In this document: piece after piece, positions 37,272-46,529 of the stretch | Layout: every line of letters begins with the position of its first letter | Numbering within the stretch: the first letter of the stretch is position 1 | Source: JAEUMG01 sp963805405 | GTDB lineage: Bacteria > Pseudomonadota > Alphaproteobacteria > Rhizobiales > Aestuariivirgaceae | Direction: 5' to 3' | NCBI GenBank assembly: GCA_963805405.1 | Contig: CAWDUC010000020.1 | Coordinates: 1,550,001 to 1,614,000, forward strand | DNA length: 64,000 bases | Translations under genes and position numbers: made by a program | Notes under the pieces: model-generated | Told to the model about the DNA's origin: nothing | The model's input: the letters and a program-made list of their open reading frames with translations, nothing else | The model's database searches: none

Positions 37272-38207
37272 GCGGGTGGTCGGCCAAGAACTGGTCGACA
37301 TTGTCCTTGGTTACCACAATACCGGGAATTTCGATCACCTTGGGCTGCCATGCGCTGCCGGCCGCGATGCGGTCGAGGATCGCCTGGAACACGGCTTTGC
37401 CTTCGTCATAAGCGGGCTGCCAGACGGTGGCCGTCATGTCGCCGTCCTTGACCAGCTGCACAGCCTGCGGGCTGCCATTGATCGAGACGGTCACGACATC
37501 GGTGCGGCCAGCCTGCCTGAGGGCAGCGACGCCGCCTTGCATCGGTTCATCCCAGCACGACCAGATCGCGAGCGGCTTGGCACCGCCCGCGGGATGCGCC
37601 GTCAGCCAGGACTGCGTCATGGCATTGCCGTTCTGAACCTGGCCCGGGACGGTGACCTCATTATAGGTGATGTTCAGGTCCGGCTTGCCCGCGACGCCCT
37701 GTCGAAGGCGACGCCGCGATCGATGCAGAGCTTGCCGGGATGGAAGGTCATGGCGAGGATTTCGGCGGTGTCGCCGACTTTGCTCAGCAGGTACTTGACC
37801 GAGTCCTCGCCGACGGTGAGACCGCTGGTTGTGACGACGATGCCGGGGACGATCTCGCCGCCCCATGTCGCGACTGGGATATTCGCGGCGTTGGCAGCTG
37901 CGAGACCAGATCCGATCGAGCTGCTCGCAAACGCGAGAACGAAAATCGCGTCAACCTTCTGAACCACGAACGAGTTCATGGCCGCATTGGCCTGGTCGGC
38001 GCTCGCTTGCGTGTCGATCACCTTGACGTCCCAACCGGCCGCCTTTGCGGCCTCGGTGGCACCGGCGATCACCGCAATATTGAGGGCGTCATTGGCAAGA
38101 AGCGCAACGATACCAAGGGTTTTCGCCTCGGCGGCCGACAGCGTGAACATCGCAGCGGCGTAGACGGCCGCGATCACAGACAGAACCCTTATAAAAATTC
38201 GTCTCAT
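37261..38207 (-). CDS. Sugar ABC transporter substrate-binding protein (system B), one frameshift
   Basis: A periplasmic binding protein of about 315 residues. It has a signal peptide (VLSVIAAVYAAAMFTLSAAEA), then LGIVALLANDALNIAVI, VIDTQASADQANAAMNSFVVQ, VATWGGEIVPGIV and, after a break near 37700, LAIWSCWDEPMQGGVAAL and VTVSINGSPQAVQL. It is homologous to the system D protein, which shares the SADQANAA and TWGG blocks. The ribosome site is GGGAGG. It leads the system B operon and is divergent from an SDR gene 272 bp away; that space has no feature I can name. Confidence 0.85.
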
Positions 38208-38479
38208 GTTGAACCTCCCACTCCGATTTACTTGTTGTGAATGTGCCGGATGCAACGGAGTTTCGCGCCCAATTCAGGCAGCAGCCAGCAAATGGCTTGG
38301 TAACAGAGCCAAGACGCGCGGCGAACAGTATGCGCGTCTATATAGCAGTTATCGCGATTTGAGACGGTTAGAGCGTTTCACTTCCATGGGATTTCAAGGC
38401 AGACTCCGCGCCCAAATTTGGTTTGCAATAATAAACGTGCAGTAGGCGCTCACCCGCGCCTTTGTTGGGAGGCGGTTCC

Positions 38480-39262
38480 GTGCAGGTCACGTATAATTTC
38501 GCGGGCAAGAACGCTTTGCTCATCGGGGGAACCACTGGCATCGGACGCGCTACCGCGCTTGCCTTTGCCAAGGCTGGTGCCAATCTCTTCGTTGCCGGCA
38601 TCGGCGCGGAGCATGGCGCGAGCCTCAAGGACGAGGTCAGATCAACCAGCAAGGTCGAGTACGAGTTCCTGGAGGTCGACGTCCGAAACGCGGACGCCAT
38701 GGCGAAGCTTCATGAACAGGCTTTCAAAAGGTACGGCCACATTGATTTTGCCTTCAACAACGCCGGCGTCCCCGGCAAGACGGCACCGATCCAGGAACTG
38801 GACGAGGCCGACTTCAATCTTCTGATTGATGTCAATCTGAAGGGTGTCTTCTTCGGCCTGAAACATCAGGTGCCGCACATGATCGCACAGGGCGGCGGGG
38901 CGATCGTCAATACTTCCTCACTCTTCGGCGTCATGGGCTTTGCGACAACGGCTGTCTATTGCGCCAGCAAGTGGGGCGTCATCGGGCTTACCAATTCTGC
39001 GGCACTCGAAGTCGCGCGCAAGAACATCCGCATTAACGCCATCGCGCCGGGATCGGTGATGACGCCCCTCCTCACCGGCATGTTCGGCAGTCCGCAGGCC
39101 GCCAAGGATACCGTGCTGCCGATGATCCCGATGGGCCGCATCAGCGATCCCACGGAGATCGCCCAGCTCGTCCTGTTCCTGTGTTCCGATGCAGCGTCGT
39201 TCATCACCGGCCAGGCCGTGGTCATCGACGGCGGAGGTTTCGTCGCCGGTGCCGACAAGTAG
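38480..39262 (+). CDS. SDR family oxidoreductase
   Basis: An intact 260-residue classical short-chain dehydrogenase. The cofactor motif is GGTTGIG (16-22), FNNAG follows, the catalytic Ser is in IVNTSSLFG, the YCASK motif lies near residue 155, and IAPGSVMTPLL is conserved. I chose a GTG start behind GGGAGG; a TTG six codons upstream overlaps that ribosome site. It is the first gene of a plus-strand catabolic set divergent from ABC system B. The substrate is unknown. Confidence 0.88.
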   Translation: MQVTYNFAGKNALLIGGTTGIGRATALAFAKAGANLFVAGIGAEHGASLKDEVRSTSKVEYEFLEVDVRNADAMAKLHEQAFKRYGHIDFAFNNAGVPGKTAPIQELDEADFNLLIDVNLKGVFFGLKHQVPHMIAQGGGAIVNTSSLFGVMGFATTAVYCASKWGVIGLTNSAALEVARKNIRINAIAPGSVMTPLLTGMFGSPQAAKDTVLPMIPMGRISDPTEIAQLVLFLCSDAASFITGQAVVIDGGGFVAGADK

Positions 39263-39281
39263 GCGCGGCGGAAAACCGAAC

Positions 39282-39760
39282 ATGGCTGCGACTGTGCCAG
39301 ATCAAGCGCTGCGCTACATCGAAGACGTTCAACCCATCCATGATGGCTTGCGCCGCGCGTTGATCCATCTTTCGGGGTTCGCGCTCGAACAGATCACCAA
39401 AAGTGGCTGCAATCATGTGGGCCATGGCCTGGTCGATTTCAGCACGGCACGCATTCTCAGAAATTTCTGACGGATTGCACAGCCTTGCCGTACCTTCCGT
39501 TGCAACCCATCATATGGTCCACTTACGCGGCGCCGCGACCGCCATCGAATTGGGAATCAGCGCGGGATTGTCCAAGTCCGATCCCGAGGCTGATCGACTG
39601 GTCCATGCGCTCGAGGAGGCGAACCAGCATCTGCGCGCGGCGGGCCGCTGCCTTCCCGGCATGACCAATGTCGATCTTACACAATCATGCTGCGCCGGCG
39701 CCGTTGTCGGCAATTCCAGGCATATGACAAGCCGGCCAACGGAAATAATGAATGGGGGAC
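39282..39760 (+). CDS. Unrecognised ORF, apparently frameshifted
   Basis: The 500-bp space between the SDR and MBL genes has coding character in two frames. The first starts at ATG 39282 (MAATVPDQALRYIEDVQPIH to ALEQITKSG). The second takes over near 39395-39403 (AAIMWAMAWSISARHAF, then LHSLAVPSVATHHMV, HALEEANQHLRAAGR) and remains open into the MBL gene. A one-base indel near 39395 would make a helical protein of about 150-160 residues. I recognise no family. The end is uncertain because the open frame overlaps the well-supported MBL start. Confidence 0.4.
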
Positions 39761-39763
39761 GCC

Positions 39764-40642
39764 ATGACCAATTATTCGATCTGGGTCTTGGACTACGCGG
39801 CAGTGAACAAATTTCCGCAGAGCGTGATGCTCTACGGGCCGCAATATGTCGGGATACGTAACCTACCCTATGCCTACGTCCTCATGAAGGGCAAAGGCGA
39901 AGTGATCCTTGTCGACACCGGCTATGATCACAAGGAATACGGCAAGTATCTCGCCGATCTCTACGGCGTATCAAACTATCATCCCGCGCGAGAGGTCCTT
40001 GCCGAATGCGGCGTAAAGCCGGAAGATGTGACCACCGTCCTGATCACGCATGCGCATTTCGATCACATGGGCGGGCTTGACCTGTTTCCCAATGCCAAGT
40101 TCTACATCCAGAAGCGGGAGCTTGATAAATGGGTGTGGGCAATGACGCTTGGCCCGGAATTTCGTTTCATCGTCGGAGCCGCGGACCCGAGCGACATTGT
40201 CAAGGCCGTCAAGCTTGCCAAGGAAGGCCGGATGATCGTTGTCGACGGCGATCGCGAGGATGTGCTGCCGGGGATCGATCTCCACCTTGCTGCCGATACC
40301 CACACTTACGGCTCGATGTATGTAACTGTCCGCAATGACGGGGCGCGGCAGAGTGCGGATACCTGGATCCTGGCAGGCGACCTCGCCTACACCTATGACA
40401 ATTTCACGGGGCTGGACAAGGACGACAAGTATCTTGTTCCGATCGGTCTCGCCGTCGGCAGCCAATCCAACTTGCTTTTCACCAGCGCCGAGATGATCAA
40501 AGCGGTTGGCGGCGAGCATAAGCGTGTCATTCCGGTTCACGAAGATCGATTGAAAGACATGTTTCCGTCCCGCAAGACCAAGGCCGGATTGCACGTCGTG
40601 GAGCTGACCCTTGCGGATGGCGAAACCAGCAAGGTGGCCTGA
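39764..40642 (+). CDS. Lactonase-like metallo-beta-lactamase-fold hydrolase 1
   Basis: A 292-residue MBL-fold protein of the AHL-lactonase/AttM-like group. The metal motif HAHFDH has H96, H98, D100 and H101. D51 in LVDTGYDH, HLAADTHTYGSM and a late histidine in VIPVHEDR complete the dinuclear site. The ATG giving MTNYSIWVLDY has GGGGGA ahead. Homologs hydrolyse lactones or esters. The association with sugar transport and dehydrogenases argues for a metabolic lactone over quorum quenching, but that is inference. It is paralogous to the MBL gene beside ABC system D. Confidence 0.85.
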   Translation: MTNYSIWVLDYAAVNKFPQSVMLYGPQYVGIRNLPYAYVLMKGKGEVILVDTGYDHKEYGKYLADLYGVSNYHPAREVLAECGVKPEDVTTVLITHAHFDHMGGLDLFPNAKFYIQKRELDKWVWAMTLGPEFRFIVGAADPSDIVKAVKLAKEGRMIVVDGDREDVLPGIDLHLAADTHTYGSMYVTVRNDGARQSADTWILAGDLAYTYDNFTGLDKDDKYLVPIGLAVGSQSNLLFTSAEMIKAVGGEHKRVIPVHEDRLKDMFPSRKTKAGLHVVELTLADGETSKVA

Positions 40643-40779
40643 CGGCGCGCTTGGCCAAAGCGGCATGGTCATTTCTGTTATAGCCAAGTTAGCGGTGCCG
40701 CGCCGCGGCAACTGGTCTAGAGGTTCAACTTCCACAGGTGTCGAAGTGCGATATGGCTTAGGAAGTGCCGGGGGTATGC

Positions 40780-41667
40780 ATGAGTAAGACAACGATTGGT
40801 TTCGTCGGACTGGGACGCATGGGTGGTCCGATGAGCCGGCGCCTGATCGATGCCGGTTCGACACTCTGCGTCTTTGATTCGAGCGCCGATGCAGTCGGAC
40901 CGGTCAAGGAGGCGGGCGCCGCTGTCGGTACATCGCCCGAGGATGTGGGAAACAAGGCAGATATCATCTTCGTCAGCCTGCCGACGCCCGATATCGTCGA
41001 GAGAGTGGTGCTGGAAGGCATCGCGCAGGGCTCGCGCCGGAAAATCATCGTCGACCTTTCGACGAGCGGTCCCGGCATGGCGGGCCGGGTCTCGCGCGCG
41101 CTCGCGGAGCGCGGCATCCAATGGATCGATGCGCCGGTATCAGGCGGCATCGCCGGCGCCAAGGGCGGCACATTGGCCGTGATGGCATCGGGACCGCGGG
41201 CGGCGTTCGATGAAGTCGAACCGATGCTCAAGGTTTTCGGCAAGGTGTTCTTCGTCGGCGAAAAAGCCGGCCTCGCCCAGGTCGCCAAGCTCGGCAACAA
41301 TCTCCTTGCGGCAGCTGCGATGGTGATCTCCTCGGAAGCTCTAGCGATGGGCGCCAAGGCCGGCCTCGACCCCAAGATCATGCTCGACATCATCAATGCA
41401 GGCAGCGGGCGCAACAGCGCGACGCAGGACAAGTTCCCGCGATCGGTTCTGCCACGCACGTTCGACTTCGGCTTTGCGACAGGGCTTTCCTACAAGGACG
41501 TCCGCCTGTGCGTCGACGAAGCGGAAGCCCTCGGCGTGCCTATGGTGGTCGGCGCAGCCGTCCGCGAGATTCTTGCGATCACCAACTCCAAATATGGGCC
41601 AAACTCGGATTTCACCTGCATTGCCCGGGTGATCGAGGAATGGGCAAATGTCGAAATCAAGGGATAA
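40780..41667 (+). CDS. 3-hydroxyisobutyrate dehydrogenase-family oxidoreductase
   Basis: An intact 295-residue beta-hydroxyacid dehydrogenase. The NAD motif is GFVGLGRMGGPM (8-19), the substrate motif DAPVSGG lies at 117-123 and the catalytic lysine K170 is in AKLGNNLL. Relatives act on 3-hydroxyisobutyrate, tartronate semialdehyde or other beta-hydroxyacids. The ATG has a GGGGG ribosome site; a GTG five codons upstream is less likely. It fits a pathway that ends in a small hydroxyacid. Confidence 0.88.
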   Translation: MSKTTIGFVGLGRMGGPMSRRLIDAGSTLCVFDSSADAVGPVKEAGAAVGTSPEDVGNKADIIFVSLPTPDIVERVVLEGIAQGSRRKIIVDLSTSGPGMAGRVSRALAERGIQWIDAPVSGGIAGAKGGTLAVMASGPRAAFDEVEPMLKVFGKVFFVGEKAGLAQVAKLGNNLLAAAAMVISSEALAMGAKAGLDPKIMLDIINAGSGRNSATQDKFPRSVLPRTFDFGFATGLSYKDVRLCVDEAEALGVPMVVGAAVREILAITNSKYGPNSDFTCIARVIEEWANVEIKG

Positions 41668-41795
41668 GGGAGAGCGTCTGACGTCATTCGCCAACCGAGG
41701 TTGCGGTGCCGTCGTTGCAGGATTCTCGCATGGATGATAGGCTTTTGAGCCTTATCGATGCTGCACCGAGCGGCCTCGGGCAGTGGTACGCGTCC

Positions 41796-42803
41796 ATGGA
41801 TCTGAAGCAACTGCGCTACTTTCTCGGCGTGGCCGAGTTGGGAAGCTTCTCGAAGGCGGCCGTGCGCCTGTCGATTGCCCAACCGGTCCTCAGCCGGCAG
41901 ATCAAGCTTCTCGAAACCGAGCTAAGCGCCGAGCTTTTTTACCGCAACGGCCGCGGCATCGTGCTATCCGAGGCAGGAAAGCTGCTCGAGACCTATGCGC
42001 GAAGCATTTTGAAGCTCGTCGACCAGGCGCAGTTGGAGATCGGTTCGCTCAGGGCGGTTCCCCGGGGGCGGGTCGCCATCGCCATGCCGCCCTCGATCGG
42101 CTGGATGCTGACCGGTCCTCTTGTTTTGCGCTGCCGCGAGGCCTTTCCCGAAATTCTTCTTCATCTTGCGGAAGGCTTCAGCGGCCATGTTGCCGAATGG
42201 CTTTCGACGGGTCGCGTCGATATCGGCATCGTCTACCAGGCTCCGCGGCTCGCCATGCTGACCTCCGAGCCGTTGCTCTCCGACGAGTTGATTCTCCTTG
42301 GCGCCGCCGATGATCCGGCCAGGCTTGGCGGTACCAGCGTCGATACCGCGCGGCTCGCCGAGATTCCGCTGATCCTCCCCGCGCAGCCGCATGGCCTGCG
42401 CCTGCTTATCGACAGCGAACTCGAAAAGCTTGGCCTGGCGCCGCGCGTGGAATTCGAAGTCGAGGCGATGCCGTCCACTCTCAGCCTGGTCGAGCGCGGC
42501 ATCGGCTATACGGTTCTCTCCGAAGGTGCCGTCAAGCACCTGCTCAATGCCGGGCGGATCCGCGCCTGGTCGCTGACCAATCCGACCATAAAGCGCGAGC
42601 TTATGCTCGCAACCTCGACGCAGCGACCAATGAGCGTGGCAACGCGCCTTGTCACGCGGCTCATCCGCGACGAGGTCCAGGCTATCCTTCGCGGCGATGC
42701 CGACGAAAGCGCCAGCACCGCTCCTCTGAAGAAGGGTCGGTCTCGCGCCACAGAGAGCGCTCCCTCCGGCAAGAATGCCGCGAGGCTCGACGTCAAGGCT
42801 TGA
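41796..42803 (+). CDS. LysR-type transcriptional regulator
   Basis: About 335 residues. An N-terminal winged helix (MDLKQLRYFLGVAELGSFSKAA, with SIAQPVLSRQIKLLE as recognition helix) precedes a two-lobed substrate-binding domain and a long polar tail of about 35 residues rich in Ala, Ser and Lys. The ATG at 41796 gives the standard LysR start; in-frame ATGs at 41706 and 41730 would add an unusual leader. It is transcribed with the surrounding genes, not divergently, which is less common for LysR genes. The likely effector is a pathway intermediate. Confidence 0.87.
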   Translation: MDLKQLRYFLGVAELGSFSKAAVRLSIAQPVLSRQIKLLETELSAELFYRNGRGIVLSEAGKLLETYARSILKLVDQAQLEIGSLRAVPRGRVAIAMPPSIGWMLTGPLVLRCREAFPEILLHLAEGFSGHVAEWLSTGRVDIGIVYQAPRLAMLTSEPLLSDELILLGAADDPARLGGTSVDTARLAEIPLILPAQPHGLRLLIDSELEKLGLAPRVEFEVEAMPSTLSLVERGIGYTVLSEGAVKHLLNAGRIRAWSLTNPTIKRELMLATSTQRPMSVATRLVTRLIRDEVQAILRGDADESASTAPLKKGRSRATESAPSGKNAARLDVKA

Positions 42804-42817
42804 TCAGGGAGGCGTGA

Positions 42818-44205
42818 ATGGTTGGATCTGCCGCGACACTGCGCATGGAGTCTCATTCAAACGCCGAAGCGCCCCTTTCGAGCCGGCTTGCCTCCGCTCT
42901 CGTCCGGAATCGCGAAAAGCCGGTTCCGGATGCGGCGCGCGAGAAACTGAAAGTCTGTCTGCTCGACTTCTTTGCCTGCGCGTTCGAAGCCCATGTGCTT
43001 CCCTGGGCGCGCCAGGCCGCCGCTCTCGCAACCGCCGGCGCAGGCCCCAGCCGGATCATTGGAACGGCGCTGAACGTCCCAGCCGGAGATGCCGTCTTCG
43101 CCAATAGCGTCGCCGGTCACGGGCTGGTTCGCGAGGACATGCACACGGGAAGCGTGAGCCACCTCGGTATTGTCGTACTGCCCCCGCTTCTTGCCCTCTC
43201 GGAGGAGCGCAAGGTGGACGGTGCCAAATTCATCGCGGCTGCGATCGCTGGATATGAGGCAGGCGGCCGCATGGGGCGCGCGATCGTTACACCTGAATTT
43301 GCGCGCACTTTCAGGCCTACGGGCTTTACCGGTCCATTTGCGTCAGCCGCGGCTTCCGCCCACCTGCTCGATCTCGACGAGACAGCCACGGGCAGTGCCC
43401 TGTCACTTGCTGCCAATATGGTCGGCTGGACAGAACCAGTGGCCACATACGGGCGCCGATGAGATGTTCTTCGAAGCGGGGCTTGCCGCGCGTAACGGTT
43501 TGACGGCGGCGAGGCTTGCGAGTCTTGGCGCCTATGGCTCGGAACGGGCGCTCGATGGCGAAGCGGGACTGCTTCCCGCCTATCGCCCCGATCACAAGGC
43601 GCCCGATATCCGCCTGTTCGACGGCGAGCTTGAAATCATGTCGGTCTTCTTCAAGCCGGTGCCAGTCTGCAATTTTGCCCAGACGCCCTGTCTCGCCGCC
43701 CTCGCTCTCGCGAATGAGGAGCGGATCAATCCGGGTGACATCGCGACCATCAACGTGAAAGCATCACGGGCTGCCAAGGCCTATCCCGGCTGCGACTATG
43801 CAGGGCCCTTCCAGCGTGTACTGCAGGCGAAGATGAGCATCCACTACGCCGTGGCCAGCGCGCTGCTGCGCGGCAAGGTCGACGAGGCGAGCTACATTAA
43901 TCTCGACGATCCGGCGGTGCTGGCTCTGGCGAGCAAGATCGATGTCGAGGCCGATCCCGGCTACACCGCTGCCTTTCCCGGCAAACAAGGCGCCGAAGTC
44001 GAGATCAAACTTCTGAACGGAAAGAGATTGTCCCGCAAGCTTCCGGATGTGGTGCCCGCCAATAACGATCTCGTGCGGCAGCGTTTCCGCGATTTCAGCG
44101 GTGAAGGCCGTCGGTGAGGCAAAAGCCAAATCGCTCGAGAGTGCGATCGATGCGCTGGAAGAATGCAGCGACGTCGGTGCGATCATGAAATTCGCCGGCA
44201 AATGA
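42818..44205 (+). CDS. MmgE/PrpD-family protein, two frameshifts
   Basis: A protein of about 460 residues related to 2-methylcitrate dehydratase and cis-aconitate decarboxylase. The N-terminal half has LLDFFACAFEAHVLPWA, NSVAGHGLVREDMHTGSVSHLG and FRPTGFTGPFASAAA. The second half, in another frame after a break near 43460, has MFFEAGLAARNG, FKPVPVCNFAQTPCLAA and MSIHYAVASALLRG. A further break near 44100 restores a normal end at TGA 44203-44205. The stop overlaps the next ATG (ATGA). Members dehydrate or isomerise small carboxylates; the substrate is unknown here. Confidence 0.84.
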
Positions 44206-45017
44206 GTTCAGCACTTCCGGATTATGAGGTCTATGCCATCCGCTATGCCACGCGGGAGGGCCAACGCCGCGATCACTTCATCGGTGGCGATCCGCATGAT
44301 GGACCCATGGCGATGGATTACTACTCCTGGCTTGTCATCGGACCCGACCGGCGCTTCGTCATCGACTGCGGCTTCACGCCCGAAGTCGCCGCTCAACGCA
44401 AGCGGACACATCTGCGCAACCCGGTCGACGCACTAAGTTATTTCGGCGTCCGGCCCGATGATATCGAAGACGTTATCCTAACGCATCTCCATTACGATCA
44501 TGTCGGCAATTTCGCGCAGTTTCCCAAAGCACGATTCCATCTTCAGGAGCCCGAACTCGCCTTTGCGACCAGCAAATACATGCGTCATCCTTTCGTTGCT
44601 CATGCTTTCGAGGTTGAAGATGTCGTCGGCGTCGTCCGGCTCAATTACGGAGGGCGTGTCGTTTTTCACAACGGCGACGAAGAACTGGCGCCGGGCATTC
44701 GCCTGCATTTCGCCGGCGGGCATTCCGCCGGGCTGCAATTCGTCAGCGTTCACACCAAGCGCGGCTGGGTCGTACTCGCATCCGACGTCACGCATTATTA
44801 CGAGAACATGGAAAGCGGGCGCCCCTTCACGACGACCTTCCATGTCGGCGATACGCTCGAAGGATATGAGAAGCTGCGGAAGATCGCGCCTACGCCGGAG
44901 CATATCGTGCCCGGACACGACCCGCTGGTCATGAAACTCTATCCGGCGCCGCGACCCGAGCTTGAAGGCATAGCGGTCAGGCTCGATGTAGCGCCGAAGC
45001 CGCGCAATTCGGTTTGA
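44202..45017 (+). CDS. Lactonase-like metallo-beta-lactamase-fold hydrolase 2
   Basis: An intact 271-residue MBL protein annotated in relatives as N-acyl homoserine lactonase-like. Metal motif HLHYDH has H95, H97, D99 and H100. D55 in FVIDCGFTP, FAGGHSAG, LASDVTHYY and the late HIVPGHDP histidine are also present. The start overlaps the PrpD stop, so the two are coupled. It is more distant from the other two MBL proteins in the window than they are from each other. Confidence 0.87.
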   Translation: MSSALPDYEVYAIRYATREGQRRDHFIGGDPHDGPMAMDYYSWLVIGPDRRFVIDCGFTPEVAAQRKRTHLRNPVDALSYFGVRPDDIEDVILTHLHYDHVGNFAQFPKARFHLQEPELAFATSKYMRHPFVAHAFEVEDVVGVVRLNYGGRVVFHNGDEELAPGIRLHFAGGHSAGLQFVSVHTKRGWVVLASDVTHYYENMESGRPFTTTFHVGDTLEGYEKLRKIAPTPEHIVPGHDPLVMKLYPAPRPELEGIAVRLDVAPKPRNSV

Positions 45018-45035
45018 GCGAACCGGAGCGGCGGG

Positions 45036-46529
45036 TTAGTGGACCGCCGCATACATGATCTTGCTCTCGGTCGCCTCGGCGATGTTCATCTCCTCGACCA
45101 CCCTGCCCTGACGCGCCACCAATATGCGATCCGACAGCGCCAGGATCTCCGGTAAGTACGAAGAAATCACAACGACCGCCATGCCGCTATCGGCAAGCTG
45201 GTTGATGAGATGGTGAATCTCGACAATCGTGGCGACGTCGACGCCGCGGGTCGGCTCGTCAAGGATGATGAGCTTCGGTTCCTGCACGAGTGCTTTCGCG
45301 ACAACGACCTTCTGCTGGTTGCCGCCCGACAGTTCGATGACCCGCGCATCACCGTCGATCGCTTTGACGCCGAGCCGCGACGTCCAGTCCTTGGCGAGCT
45401 TGCGCGCCTGACTTTTGAACACCGGAGACAGCGGGTTGATGCCAGTGGCGATCTTGCCGAGCTGGATATTCCCGGCGATCGTCATTGTTTCGAAGAAACC
45501 TTCGATCTTGCGGTCCTCGGTAACATAAACGATGCCGTCCTTCACGGCCGGTCGTGGCGTGCGATAGCGGATCGGCCTTCCCCGCAAGCGGATCGTGCCG
45601 CCGTGGAAATAGTCCCGCTTCAGCACGCCGGCGACGATCTTCATTGTCTCGGTGCGCCCGGCCCCGACGAGGCCGAACATGCCGGTGACCTGTCCCGCAA
45701 ATACGGAGAATGACGTATTGCGGACCGTGTTGCCCATGGAGAGATTTTCGACACTCAGGATCTTGTCGCCGGCAGGCCGCGCGACACGCGTTCCCTCGAC
45801 ATAGAGTTCGGTCGACAGGCTCCTGCCGACCATGGCCTGGACGATGCGGTCGCGCGTAAAGTTGGACGTCTTGTCGGTGATCACGATCTTGCTGTCGCGC
45901 ATGACCGTGATCCGATCGGAGAGCTGAAGCGCCTCCTCCAATGCGTGACTGATGAAGATGACGGCGATACCCTCGCTCTTCAAGCGCCGCGCGAGATTGA
46001 AGAAGTGGAATTTCTCCTCGGGGGTGAGCGTTGCGGTCGGCTCGTCGAAGATGATGACGCGGGCATTGTGGTGAACGGCGCGGGCGATCTCGACCATCTG
46101 CTTTTTACCGGCACCTAGCGTCGAGACTTGCACGGTCGGATCGACGTAGAAATTGAGCGACAGCAAAAAGCGTTGGGCATAGATATTGAGGCCGCGCAGG
46201 CGATTGAAGAGGCGCTCGCGGCCCAGATAAATGTTCTGCGCCACCGTCATCGCCGGGACGAGGTTGGTTTCCTGGTAGACCATGGCGATGCCGTGCTTCA
46301 GCGCATCGGATGGCGATTTGAGCACGATCGGCTTGCCGTCGAGGAGCGTCGTCCCGGAGCTTGGCTGGTAGACACCGGCCATCACCTTCATGAGTGTCGA
46401 TTTGCCGGCGCCGTTCTCACCAAGGATGGCGTGGATTTCCCCGCCATGGATCGCGAAATCGATGTCCTTGATGGCCGGAACGCCGCGAAAATCCTTGGTG
46501 ACATTCTTCAATTCGATGAGGTTGGTCAT
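45036..46529 (-). CDS. Sugar ABC transporter ATPase, two-domain RbsA/MglA type (system C)
   Basis: An intact 497-residue ATPase. The first domain has GENGAGKST, VYQETNLVPAM, a degenerate signature (STLGAGKKQMVEIARAV), IFDEPTATLTPEE and ISHALEEAL. The second has YVTEDRKIEGFF, LSGGNQQKVVVAKAL and IILDEPTRGVDVAT. As is usual in this family, only the second domain retains a clear LSGGQ-like signature. It is the last gene of the system C operon, and its ATG overlaps the propeller stop by 4 bp. Confidence 0.93.
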   Translation of the reverse strand: MTNLIELKNVTKDFRGVPAIKDIDFAIHGGEIHAILGENGAGKSTLMKVMAGVYQPSSGTTLLDGKPIVLKSPSDALKHGIAMVYQETNLVPAMTVAQNIYLGRERLFNRLRGLNIYAQRFLLSLNFYVDPTVQVSTLGAGKKQMVEIARAVHHNARVIIFDEPTATLTPEEKFHFFNLARRLKSEGIAVIFISHALEEALQLSDRITVMRDSKIVITDKTSNFTRDRIVQAMVGRSLSTELYVEGTRVARPAGDKILSVENLSMGNTVRNTSFSVFAGQVTGMFGLVGAGRTETMKIVAGVLKRDYFHGGTIRLRGRPIRYRTPRPAVKDGIVYVTEDRKIEGFFETMTIAGNIQLGKIATGINPLSPVFKSQARKLAKDWTSRLGVKAIDGDARVIELSGGNQQKVVVAKALVQEPKLIILDEPTRGVDVATIVEIHHLINQLADSGMAVVVISSYLPEILALSDRILVARQGRVVEEMNIAEATESKIMYAAVH

